From: BOG-908 sp965198855
GTDB taxonomy: Bacteria; Pseudomonadota; Alphaproteobacteria; Acetobacterales; Acetobacteraceae
Length of the DNA: 64,000 bases
Direction of reading: 5' to 3'
Assembly (NCBI GenBank): GCA_965198855.1
Contig: CBDAPZ010000001.1
Coordinates: forward strand, 2,852,001 to 2,916,000
Both the position numbers and the translations under genes were made by a program. The notes beneath the pieces were generated by a model, which was not told the origin of the DNA, did not search any database, and saw nothing but the letters and a program-made list of their open reading frames with translations. The stretch's first letter is position 1. Each line of letters opens with the position of its first letter. Shown here piece by piece: positions 30,631 to 38,759 of this stretch.

Positions 30631-32010
30631 TTAGCCAGCCACAACCTCTCCGCCCCAACCCCGCACCAGCTCCGAGAGCGCAGGCCTTGGTGTCGCATCG
30701 ATCAGCAGATCCGGCCGCAATTGCAGCAGCGTATCAACCTGCTTGCCTTCGCCGAACATGCAGATCAGGTCCACCGCGGTCAGTGCAGCGGCTTCGGCAA
30801 GCATGCGTTTGACGCTCTCCTCCGAATCCTCGCCTAAAGGTGCTTCAAGCCCGAGCACCAGCCGGTCGCAAGTGGCACGCGCCGTCTCCAGACGTGCTTT
30901 GCTGAAGCGACGTGTCGAGCCGGTGATGAGGGCCGTGCGCAGGCCCATGCGGCGCCAACGATCGACTTGCTCGACGGCCACTTCGGTCGCCACGATCTTG
31001 CGCAGGGCACGTCCTTGCGGGGTGAGCATGGCGAGGAGGTCGGTGCCTTGTGCGACCGCCATACCGGGCTGCCCGGCAGAGACGCCCATGGCAAGGTTGG
31101 CCAGGCGGGCCGCCACCGGCAGGGTCAGGCCGATCGCCATGCCAGCGGCCAGGGCAGAAACGACGGTGTCGGATGCGCCGGAGAGGTCGAACACTTCGGA
31201 GACGGCGGGCGGCAGATGCAGCGCACCATCCACGCTGATCACCGACAGTCCGTCGGCACCACGATTGACGACCACGGCGCCGAAACCGTGTGCAGTGCGC
31301 AGCCAGCCGGCGGCCGAGGCGATGCGTGCTTCGGTGCTGACGACCATACCTGTTGCCAATTCCAGCTCGCGCAGGCTCGGCACGGCGATGTCGGCGCCGG
31401 CGTAGCGGTCGTAATCGGGGCCGCGCGGATCGACCACGATCTTGCGGCCTGCGGTGCGCGCGGCCTCGATGATCTTCTGTGGCACGTCGCCGCTCAACAC
31501 GCCTTTGCGGTAATCCGACAACACCGTCACGGTGGTGGCAGCCAACGCGTCACCGGCAATGCGCAGCATGCGTTCGGCGAGCTTGGGGTGGATGGCGCCG
31601 GTGACTTCCTGGTCGGAGCGCAGAAGCTGCTGGCCGCCGGCGATGAAGCGCGTTTTCACGGTGGTGCAGCGGCCGCCCTGCACGAGCAGCCAGGGTTCTA
31701 CGTTCGGCTGGCCGCCGATGAGCCCGGTGAGATCGGAGCCTGCCTGGTCGTCACCCACGACCGACACGAAGGCCACAGCCGCTCCAAGGGCGGTGAGGTT
31801 GCGCACCACGTTGCCAGCACCGCCGGGGAGTGCCAGTTCGCGGTCCACGCCGAGCACGGGGATAGGGGCTTCGGGGCTGATACGCGAGACGGTGCCGAAC
31901 ACGTAACGATCGAGCATCGCATCGCCGACCACAAGCACGCTCGCACGCGTCAGGCGAGGAATAGCCTCTGCCAGTTCCGCGTCGAGCACGGCGCTTGCGT
32001 CGAAATTCAT
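30631..32010 (-). CDS. hldE: HldE-type heptose-7-phosphate kinase with a degenerate nucleotidyltransferase domain
   Basis: The protein has 459 residues. The N-terminal kinase domain (1-320) is well preserved: VVGDAMLDRYVFGTVSRISPEAP, LALPGGAGNVVRNLTALGA and the closing FDLSGASDTVVSALAAG with the catalytic Asp. It phosphorylates heptose-7-phosphate for lipopolysaccharide core. The C-terminal domain aligns in length with the adenylyltransferase (WRRMGLRTALITGSTRRF, then CDRLVLGLE and VDLICMF). The HxGH-type nucleotide motif (FTNGCFDLLHxGH) is replaced by ITGSTRRFSKARLE, so nucleotide binding is unlikely. Another enzyme would have to do that step. Start at 32010 opens the conserved region; TTG at 32046 would add 12 residues. 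Confidence 0.86.
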   Translation of the reverse strand: MNFDASAVLDAELAEAIPRLTRASVLVVGDAMLDRYVFGTVSRISPEAPIPVLGVDRELALPGGAGNVVRNLTALGAAVAFVSVVGDDQAGSDLTGLIGGQPNVEPWLLVQGGRCTTVKTRFIAGGQQLLRSDQEVTGAIHPKLAERMLRIAGDALAATTVTVLSDYRKGVLSGDVPQKIIEAARTAGRKIVVDPRGPDYDRYAGADIAVPSLRELELATGMVVSTEARIASAAGWLRTAHGFGAVVVNRGADGLSVISVDGALHLPPAVSEVFDLSGASDTVVSALAAGMAIGLTLPVAARLANLAMGVSAGQPGMAVAQGTDLLAMLTPQGRALRKIVATEVAVEQVDRWRRMGLRTALITGSTRRFSKARLETARATCDRLVLGLEAPLGEDSEESVKRMLAEAAALTAVDLICMFGEGKQVDTLLQLRPDLLIDATPRPALSELVRGWGGEVVAG

Positions 32011-32053
32011 GCTGTTATGCGTATCGGGCAGCAAGGCTTGTTGCAAGGCGGAA

Positions 32054-32770
32054 TCACGCCGTGAGGAAACTCATGCGGTCGTCCTCGAGCACCAGGCAGG
32101 TCAGCGTGCCGCCCATGACGGCACCGGTATCGATGCCGATCCGATTCGGATGTATATCAGGTTCGCTATGCGGGGTATGGCCGTGTACAACCACCAGTTG
32201 ATGCTGCTCCTGGCTGTTGAGGAACGGGTCGCGTATCCATAGCAGGTCCTCGGGGCGCTGACGGGAGATGGCACGGCCGGGGCGGATGCCGGCATGCACG
32301 AAGAGGTAGCCATCCTCCATGTGCAGCAGCTCGCGGTTCTTCAGCCATTGGCGGTGCTGCAGCGGCACGGCCTGCGCCCATTCCTGCGGGCTGGTGCCGA
32401 CCGGCACGTGATAGCTTTCCAGCGTGGTGGTGCCGCCATTGTCGAGCCAGCTATTGGCAGCGCGGCCATTATCGCCGGAGAGCGCTTCCATCATCATGAT
32501 CTCGTGGTTGCCCATCAGGTCGACGCGGCGAGTGACCTGCGGTGCCACTTCGCCGGTCAGCAGCCAGACCACGCCGGCGCTGTCCGTGCCACGGTCGACG
32601 TAGTCGCCCAAATGGATCAGCACGCTTTCGGCGACCGGACGGGCTGCGAGGTCCGCGTTGATCGCCCAATGCAGGCTGACCAAACGGTCGAGGCAGCCAT
32701 GTATGTCGCCGATCGCATAAACGCGAAGGCCGTGCCGCAATATTCCGGGCGCTAACGTCTGCTCAACCAT
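32054..32770 (-). CDS. PPP-family serine/threonine phosphatase-like protein
   Basis: The protein has 238 residues and shows the calcineurin-like metal-binding motifs in order: GDIHG (21-25), GDYVDRG (55-61), GNHE (87-90), FVHAGIRPG and VVHGHTP. It has the bacterial-length form, without eukaryotic extensions. Members dephosphorylate Ser/Thr/His-phosphoproteins or diadenosine tetraphosphate. It lies 43 bases upstream of hldE and is co-directional, so it may share its transcript. It is divergent from the EAL-like gene at 32820. Confidence 0.9.
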   Translation of the reverse strand: MVEQTLAPGILRHGLRVYAIGDIHGCLDRLVSLHWAINADLAARPVAESVLIHLGDYVDRGTDSAGVVWLLTGEVAPQVTRRVDLMGNHEIMMMEALSGDNGRAANSWLDNGGTTTLESYHVPVGTSPQEWAQAVPLQHRQWLKNRELLHMEDGYLFVHAGIRPGRAISRQRPEDLLWIRDPFLNSQEQHQLVVVHGHTPHSEPDIHPNRIGIDTGAVMGGTLTCLVLEDDRMSFLTA

Positions 32771-32819
32771 ATCCCTTCAACCTTAGAGCAGGAACCGAGG
32801 ACGCTGAATACCGGGCAGG

Positions 32820-34271
32820 TTGCACTGTTTCGGCGTCCTCTTCGATGCGAGGCCGAACATATTCATTCCGCCGTCCTGCCTTGCCGCGCGGCAGGCAACC
32901 GTGTTTTCGCCTGAGACCGGAGCGCTCGGGGCACCACAGGCCGGGGTGGAGCGCAGCCTGGCCGACACGGTCGCGCGCGTGCTGCGCCATGCGGCTGATA
33001 AGGTGGCGCTGGTGCTGCATCTGTCGCGACTCGCGCCCCCTGCCCCGCATGCTCATCATCTGCGCGTCGCTCACGCGCTGATGCAAGACTGTGCCCAGAG
33101 ATTCAACGGACAGGTTATTTCCCTGCCGACGCAAGACATGGTTTTGGTCGCCACCATGCCGGGCAAGCCGACGGAGGCGGAGATTGCCGCCTCGCCGGCG
33201 CGACTGCGACAGACCCTGTTGCGGCTGTTCGCGGCCGACCTGCCCGATAGCGGCGACCTCACCAGTTTCTGGCGGCTCGACGAGGATCCGCGCGGCTTCC
33301 GCAGCTTTCTCGCTGGCGCGGCCGCTGCCGTCAGTCCCGCCCGTCAAATCCAGGCGCCGGCGGAGATACCTGCCAGCCCGCGTAGCCTCATCACGCTCGA
33401 GGACCTCGCAGCGCGGGCGCCGATCGGCGACATGATCGTCCAGCAGACCTGCATGATCCTGGATCCGGACCGTAAACAGTCGCTCGACAAGCGGCTCAAA
33501 CCGGCAGCGCGCGAGCTGCGCGTGTCGCTGCGCCTGCTCAATCTGCGTCCGCCCGCCGACGAGGCCTTGGCCGACCCCTATCTACGCCAGCATTTCCAGG
33601 CCCGGCTGGACCTACAGCTTCTGCATGTGCTGCACGAGGATTTGCGACTGCAGGGGCGGCTCTGCCGCAGCGCCCGCGGCGGCGGGCTGCCGGTGCATGT
33701 GGCGCTTGGCCTGGACGCCATTCTGGCACCAGGCTTTTCCAAGCTCGTGCGATTGGCGCGCGAGGCGGGCGTGCGGTTCGTCATACAAATCCCGATGATG
33801 CAGGCGATACTGGGCATCGACCTGCTTGCGCAGGCGCGAACATCGCTGGATGCGGCAGGCTTCGCGCTGGAGATCGGGCCGGTAGATGCCGCCCAGCTCG
33901 GAATCGCCGCACCGGGTAGGCTGGAGCCGCAGATCGTCAGGCTCGCCTGGTCGCAGCACATGGCCGATGCCGTTGCCGACAAGCAAAGCAGTGCGGCACG
34001 ACATTTCGCGGCGATCGCGCCGTCGCGGATCATCCTGCAGGGTGTCGAATCGGACCAGGCGGTCGCCTGGGGTCAGGCGCAGGGAATCGGCTGCTACCAG
34101 GGCCGCTATCTGGACCTCATTCAGGCCGCGACTCGCATGGGCGAATGTTTTGCCGCGAGCAACTGCACCGTGCGGCAATGCACAGATCGGGCGGCCACCC
34201 TCAGCAATGCAGGGCGCACCGGCTGCCTGAACAAGGCGCTGTTGGATGCATCCCCCCAGCCGACACCATGA
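32820..34271 (+). CDS. Degenerate EAL-domain protein, first of a tandem pair
   Basis: The protein has up to 483 residues. The first 190 residues are a GGDEF-like remnant or sensor with HHLRVAHALM near 81. The C-terminal part (about 200-450) keeps the outline of an EAL barrel: LLNLRPPADEALADPYLRQHF, LGLDAILAPGFSKLVR, and the closing RIILQGVESDQAVAWGQA then GIGCYQGRYLD. The EAL tripeptide, metal-binding DDFG-type motifs and other catalytic residues are not present, so c-di-GMP hydrolysis is unlikely; binding or protein interaction is possible. TTG at 32820 is the longest start; GTG at 32901 is an alternative. It overlaps the next gene by 4 bases. Confidence 0.6.
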   Translation: MHCFGVLFDARPNIFIPPSCLAARQATVFSPETGALGAPQAGVERSLADTVARVLRHAADKVALVLHLSRLAPPAPHAHHLRVAHALMQDCAQRFNGQVISLPTQDMVLVATMPGKPTEAEIAASPARLRQTLLRLFAADLPDSGDLTSFWRLDEDPRGFRSFLAGAAAAVSPARQIQAPAEIPASPRSLITLEDLAARAPIGDMIVQQTCMILDPDRKQSLDKRLKPAARELRVSLRLLNLRPPADEALADPYLRQHFQARLDLQLLHVLHEDLRLQGRLCRSARGGGLPVHVALGLDAILAPGFSKLVRLAREAGVRFVIQIPMMQAILGIDLLAQARTSLDAAGFALEIGPVDAAQLGIAAPGRLEPQIVRLAWSQHMADAVADKQSSAARHFAAIAPSRIILQGVESDQAVAWGQAQGIGCYQGRYLDLIQAATRMGECFAASNCTVRQCTDRAATLSNAGRTGCLNKALLDASPQPTP

Positions 34272-35425
34272 TGCAGAAACTCGATCAATCCGACTCGCTG
34301 CGCGAAATCCTGCGACAGACACAGCTCTCCGGCGCCGCGCGCCGCGCCCTTCTGCTGCATACCGACCGGCTGCCCGTGGCACTGGCCAAACCGCATCATC
34401 TGCGATTGGCGCGCGAATCCCTGTTCTCCCTGGAAGGCGCCGACCGCGCCCAGGTGTTCGAACTGCCGCGCGGCCGCTGCGCCGTTGTCTGGCGTGCCCG
34501 CGGCGACTCCGAAATCGGCGAGGTGCTGCGGTCGATGGAAGCGCTCATTGCCGACCAGCCGAGCGATCAGGGCCCAAAACTGGGCGAGCTCGTCACCACC
34601 TACGATTTGCCGCAACAGGCGGGCTGGCTGCTCGACGAACTGGACGAGGAGCCACCGCCCAAACCGGAACAGCCCTCCAAACCGCTGACCGTAAAACTTC
34701 TGGCCGGCATCGAGGAGGCGCTGGCACGGGCCGACCTCTCGCAATTCGCCCGCTGGCGCACGGTGATGCACATCAAGCTCGCCGGCCCTGCCAATGCCAG
34801 GCTGCCGCGGATTGAAACCGAGCCGGCCTGGGACGAGCGCTATTTCGCCGTGCATGCCATCGGCGACAGCCTCTGCCCAGATCACGGGCTGAAGGTGGAG
34901 CCATGGCTGTTCCGCCGCCTCAGCCGCATGCTCGACCGGCGCATGCTCGCCATGCTGGCTACGCCAAAGGACATGCATACGCTCGGCACCTTCGCCATCG
35001 GCATGAACGTGCCGGCCATCCTCGGCGCCGATTTCCAGCGCTTCGACGACGCCCTGCCAGCCACCAGCCGCGGCGAAGTGGTGCTGGCCCTGCAACCCGC
35101 CGACATGCTCTCAGACCCGGCCGCCTTCACCTTCGCCAGGAACTTCGTGCAATCGCGCGGGTATCGAATGGCCCTGGTCGGCGCCAGCCTGGCTCAGTTG
35201 CAAGTGCTCGATCTCGCGGCCGCCGGATTCCAGTACATCCATGTAGCACTTACGCCCGAGATCATGGCCGATGCGCGGCTGCTCACCGGCCTTTGCCCGC
35301 CAGAGTCCAAGTTGGTCGTAACCGGGCTGGATCGGGCCAACGATGTGCGTTGGGCGGCGATGCGCGGGATTGCGTTGGGGCGTGGGACGGCGTTGTCGCG
35401 AGCGAGTGCGGTGGGAACGGGCTGA
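34268..35425 (+). CDS. Degenerate EAL-like paralogue, second of the tandem pair
   Basis: The protein has 385 residues. It is related to the preceding gene: both have the HHLR.A segment (HHLRLARESL here), an FELPRG/ISLPTQ-like strand and an EAL-like C-terminus. The end reads YIHVALTPEIMADARLL and LVVTGLDRANDVRWAAMRGIALGRG. As in its neighbour, the catalytic EAL motifs are missing. It begins in the stop of the first gene (ATGA), so the pair is co-translated and may form a heterodimer. Its own stop TGA lies inside the left arm of a 21-bp inverted repeat. Confidence 0.6.
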   Translation: MMQKLDQSDSLREILRQTQLSGAARRALLLHTDRLPVALAKPHHLRLARESLFSLEGADRAQVFELPRGRCAVVWRARGDSEIGEVLRSMEALIADQPSDQGPKLGELVTTYDLPQQAGWLLDELDEEPPPKPEQPSKPLTVKLLAGIEEALARADLSQFARWRTVMHIKLAGPANARLPRIETEPAWDERYFAVHAIGDSLCPDHGLKVEPWLFRRLSRMLDRRMLAMLATPKDMHTLGTFAIGMNVPAILGADFQRFDDALPATSRGEVVLALQPADMLSDPAAFTFARNFVQSRGYRMALVGASLAQLQVLDLAAAGFQYIHVALTPEIMADARLLTGLCPPESKLVVTGLDRANDVRWAAMRGIALGRGTALSRASAVGTG

Positions 35426-35536
35426 CCCAGCTGTTAGGCCAAGGGCTCGCCTTGCCTTCAGAAGTGGAGGTCTGGAGGGGCTCCCTCCAGCGGGGGGCCA
35501 GGGGGCAGAGCCCCCTGGCCTAACAGCCGGGTCAGC
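35421..35536. repeat. 116-bp element with 21-bp inverted ends and internal hairpins
   Basis: The ends GCTGACCCAGCTGTTAGGCC (35421-35440, plus A) and TGGCCTAACAGCCGGGTCAG (35516-35535, plus C) pair with one mismatch. Inside are two more hairpins, CTGGAGGG/CCCTCCAG and GGCCAGGGGGC/GCCCCCTGGCC. The upstream gene's stop codon is in the left arm. It looks like a small palindromic mobile-type repeat, perhaps serving as terminator. Confidence 0.65.
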
Positions 35537-35822
35537 TAACCCCCTTGCGCCCCCAGCACAATTGCTGCATGTGGCAGAAGCCTGCAGCCTGAAAACGGCG
35601 CAGCACTCTGCGCTTTGCGCGACCGAATATCCCAATAGGCCATGGCAGCACATCTTATCGCCGCGACAGATTTCCGGACTCCCGTAACGACCGCTTCGCG
35701 GTCGGGTGGTTCGCGTCGCGCGTCTGGTCTGTGCTGCTGGCCCCCCGCCACATGTTTTGCCCGCCAGGCCGCGCCCCCCCAAGGGTGCCGCGCGACGCCG
35801 GGGCCCCGGAGTTTGAGCCTAG
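35537..35822 (+). other. Leader region of the RNase E gene
   Basis: These 286 bases before the RNase E start contain no gene I can support. A strong small hairpin (CGACCGC/GCGGTCG around TTC, 35688-35704) and the GC-rich stretch just before the start are the main structures. RNase E genes in other bacteria are controlled through structured 5' leaders cut by the enzyme itself, so this could be an autoregulatory leader; that is inference. Confidence 0.4.
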
Positions 35823-38714
35823 ATGACCAAGCGTCTCCTCATAGATGCCAGCCACGCGGAAGAAACCCGCGTCGTCGTGCTGGATGGTAACCGCCTCGAA
35901 GATTTCGATGTCGAAACCCAATCGCGCCGCCAGCTTAAGGGCAATATCTACCTAGCCAAGGTTGTTCGCGTCGAACCCAGCCTGCAGGCTGCGTTCGTCG
36001 AATATGGCGGTAACCGCCATGGCTTCCTGGCCTTCGGCGAGATCCATCCCGATTACTACCAGATCCCGGTCGCCGACCGTCAGCGTCTCATCGAGATGCA
36101 GGAAGAGGAAGCCCGCGCCGAGGAGGAAGAGTTCGAGGACGAGACGCCGGCCGAGACGGTGCCTGAAGCGCCGGTGCTCGAAGCCTCCGGAGAGGTGATC
36201 GAGTCCGAGGCACAGCCTCTTCTCGTCGAGGCGCATATCGTCCACGGCGATGCGGAGCCGACGGAAGCAGCACCGACCCAAGATGAAACCGAAACAGCAC
36301 CGGAAGCGCCTGCCGTCGACGGCGGGGTAGCACTAGGTGCCGACTCCGCCCCGGAAGCCGCGGAGCCCGCGCCGCAAGACGGGACGCCGGAGGCAGAGAG
36401 CGCGTCGATCGAAGGCACCGCCCCCGCCGAAACCGATGCCGGCACCGACCAGGCTCAGCCGGAAGGCACGCGCGTCCAGCGCGTCTATGGCGAGCAGGCG
36501 CCATTGCCTGAGACGGTCGGCGGCGAGACTGAAAGCGATCCGATCGAAGAGACACGGCCGCAGCGCCAGCCCTCGCGCTTCATGCGCAGCTACAAGATCC
36601 AGGAAGTTATTCGCCGCCGGCAGATCCTGCTGATCCAGGTCGTCAAGGAAGAGCGCGGCACCAAGGGCGCGGCCCTGACCACCTATATCTCGCTCGCCGG
36701 CCGCTATTGCGTGCTGATGCCCAACTCGCCCCGCGGCGGCGGCATCTCCCGGAAAATCACCTCGGCCGCCGATCGCCGCCGCCTCAAGGAAGTGACGACC
36801 GAGCTCGAAATCCCCCGCGGCATGGGCCTGATCGTCCGCACCGCCGGCGCAGCCCGCCCGAAAGCCGAGATCAAGCGCGACGGCGAATACCTGCTGCGGC
36901 TGTGGGACGACATCCGTGAGACCACGATGGCCTCCAGCGCGCCCTGGCTGATCTACGAGGAAGCCAGCCTGATCAAGCGCGCCATACGCGACGTGTATTC
37001 GCGGGACGTGGACGAGCTGCTGGTCGATGGCGAGGAAGGCTGGCGTGCGGCGCGTGACTACATGCGCATGCTGATGCCGACCCACGTGAAGAAGGTGCAG
37101 CTCTGGCCGCAAGGCGGGCAACCGCTGTTTGCCCACGCGCAGGTCGAGAACATGCTCGATTCGATGCTGAGCCCCACGGTTCAGCTGCGCTCCGGCGGCT
37201 ATTTGGTGATCAACCAGGCAGAGGCGCTGGTCGCGATCGACGTCAACTCCGGCCGGTCCACACGCGAGCGTGGCATCGAAGAGACGGCTTTGCGCACCAA
37301 TCTGGAGGCAGCGGAGGAAGCCGCCCGCCAGTTGCGGCTGCGTGATCTCGCCGGTCTGATCGTGATCGACTTCATCGACATGGAGTCCAAGAAGCACAAC
37401 GCGATGGTCGAGCGCCGCATGGCCGACGCGCTGAAGAACGACCGCGCACGCATTCAGATGGGCCATATCAGCCATTTCGGCCTGCTCGAGCTCAGCCGCC
37501 AGCGCCTGCGCCCATCGCTCGCCGAGACCAGCCTGAATGTCTGCCCGCATTGCGGCGGGCTTGGCCATGTGCGCAGCACCGAGAGTGCCGCGCTGCATGT
37601 GCTGCGCGAGATCGAGGAAGAAGGCGGCAAGCGTCGCGCCGCCGAGATCGTGGTGGCGGTAAACAGTGCGACCGCCCTGTTCATCCTGAACAACAAGCGC
37701 CAGCGTCTGACCGAGATCGAACAGCGCTACGGCATGAAGGTGGGTTTCACCGCCGACGAGACCCTGCTGCCGGCGCAAAGCCGCATCGACCGTCTGCGTG
37801 CCGCGCTGCCGCAGGACCTCCCGCCGCCGATGCTTATCCCCGCCCCGATCGAAGACGATCTGCCGGAAATCGAGGCGACCGAGGGCGACGATGACGTGGT
37901 GCTGGAGCCGGCGAAAACCGCCTCGGCTGCACCGGAACCCGGCGACCACACCACCGATACCGATCACGTGCCGGGCGAAACCGCAGAGGAAGGCGAGCGC
38001 CGTCGCAAGCGCCGCCGCCGGCGGCGTCGTGGCGGCCGTCGCGACGACAATGCCGTCGACGCCGCCGGCGGCGTCACGCCGGCGGTGCATGATGGCGCGG
38101 AACAACCCGATATCCCTGACCTCGCCTTCCCGACCTTGCCAAGCGAACCCGACCACGTTCCGGCATCGGCAATGCCCGAATCCGGGCCCGGCGCCGAAGG
38201 CGATGTGTCACCGGAGCCAGCGGCCGAGACAGCGTCCGAGCCGGCGCCGGCTGAGGCTGTTGCACCTGTCGAAGGTGCCGAGGAGCAGGCGCGTCCCAAG
38301 CGCGGCCGCCGCGGCGGCCGCAAGCGCCGCAAGCCCGGCGAAGAGGCTGCAGAGGCGGAAGCCCAGGCCGTGATCAAGGAAGTGCCGGTATCGTCTTTCC
38401 CGGCTTATATCGGCCCGACGCCTGCCGATCCTTTCGCCCTCGGCGGCATGGATATTTTCGACGCCATCGAGCAGGCCGCCGCACAAAACGTGCAGCACGT
38501 GACACGGCAAGCTGCTCCCGTGGTCGAAGCGCCCGCGGCCGAAACGCAAATTGCGGCGACGATCGACGCACCGGCGGCAGGTCCGGAGACGATGGCTGAG
38601 CCGGTCGCCGAACAAGCGCCGCAGGAGCCTGAATCCGGCCCGGTCATCCGGCCGGTGCTGATCGGCAGCGACGACGCGGCGGCCTCGCCCAAAAAAGGTT
38701 GGTGGCGCCGTTAA
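35823..38714 (+). CDS. rne: Ribonuclease E/G family endoribonuclease
   Basis: The protein has 963 residues. It cleaves single-stranded RNA in mRNA decay and rRNA/tRNA processing. The catalytic half starts MTKRLLIDASHAEETRVVVLD and holds an S1 domain split by a long acidic low-complexity insert (about 93-245). Then come the DNase I-like part with VAIDVNSGRSTRERG (catalytic Asp), VIDFIDMESKKHN (second Asp) and the zinc link CPHCGG. The C-terminal third is disordered: an Arg block (RRKRRRRRRRGGRRD) and another (KRGRRGGRKRRK) for RNA binding, and acidic/Ala-rich stretches that scaffold the degradosome. It ends KKGWWRR. Confidence 0.95.
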   Translation: MTKRLLIDASHAEETRVVVLDGNRLEDFDVETQSRRQLKGNIYLAKVVRVEPSLQAAFVEYGGNRHGFLAFGEIHPDYYQIPVADRQRLIEMQEEEARAEEEEFEDETPAETVPEAPVLEASGEVIESEAQPLLVEAHIVHGDAEPTEAAPTQDETETAPEAPAVDGGVALGADSAPEAAEPAPQDGTPEAESASIEGTAPAETDAGTDQAQPEGTRVQRVYGEQAPLPETVGGETESDPIEETRPQRQPSRFMRSYKIQEVIRRRQILLIQVVKEERGTKGAALTTYISLAGRYCVLMPNSPRGGGISRKITSAADRRRLKEVTTELEIPRGMGLIVRTAGAARPKAEIKRDGEYLLRLWDDIRETTMASSAPWLIYEEASLIKRAIRDVYSRDVDELLVDGEEGWRAARDYMRMLMPTHVKKVQLWPQGGQPLFAHAQVENMLDSMLSPTVQLRSGGYLVINQAEALVAIDVNSGRSTRERGIEETALRTNLEAAEEAARQLRLRDLAGLIVIDFIDMESKKHNAMVERRMADALKNDRARIQMGHISHFGLLELSRQRLRPSLAETSLNVCPHCGGLGHVRSTESAALHVLREIEEEGGKRRAAEIVVAVNSATALFILNNKRQRLTEIEQRYGMKVGFTADETLLPAQSRIDRLRAALPQDLPPPMLIPAPIEDDLPEIEATEGDDDVVLEPAKTASAAPEPGDHTTDTDHVPGETAEEGERRRKRRRRRRRGGRRDDNAVDAAGGVTPAVHDGAEQPDIPDLAFPTLPSEPDHVPASAMPESGPGAEGDVSPEPAAETASEPAPAEAVAPVEGAEEQARPKRGRRGGRKRRKPGEEAAEAEAQAVIKEVPVSSFPAYIGPTPADPFALGGMDIFDAIEQAAAQNVQHVTRQAAPVVEAPAAETQIAATIDAPAAGPETMAEPVAEQAPQEPESGPVIRPVLIGSDDAAASPKKGWWRR

Positions 38715-38729
38715 TCTACGAATGTGACG

Positions 38730-38758
38730 ATCCCGGTCTCTTCTCAGGAGACCGGGAT
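38730..38758. terminator. Bidirectional hairpin after RNase E
   Basis: ATCCCGGTCTC pairs with GAGACCGGGAT around TTCTCAG-type loop sequence, between rne and the convergent MFS gene that ends at 38760. Confidence 0.65.
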
Positions 38759-38759
38759 G

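Noticed and set aside
35642..35890. Small plus-strand open frame overlapping the RNase E start
   Set aside because: Arg/Cys/Pro-rich, overlaps rne out of frame, no ribosome site.
36333..38156. Long minus-strand open frame (607 codons) across RNase E
   Set aside because: It has no recognisable domain, and its composition reflects the GC-rich codon pattern of rne on the other strand, whose motifs are unmistakable.
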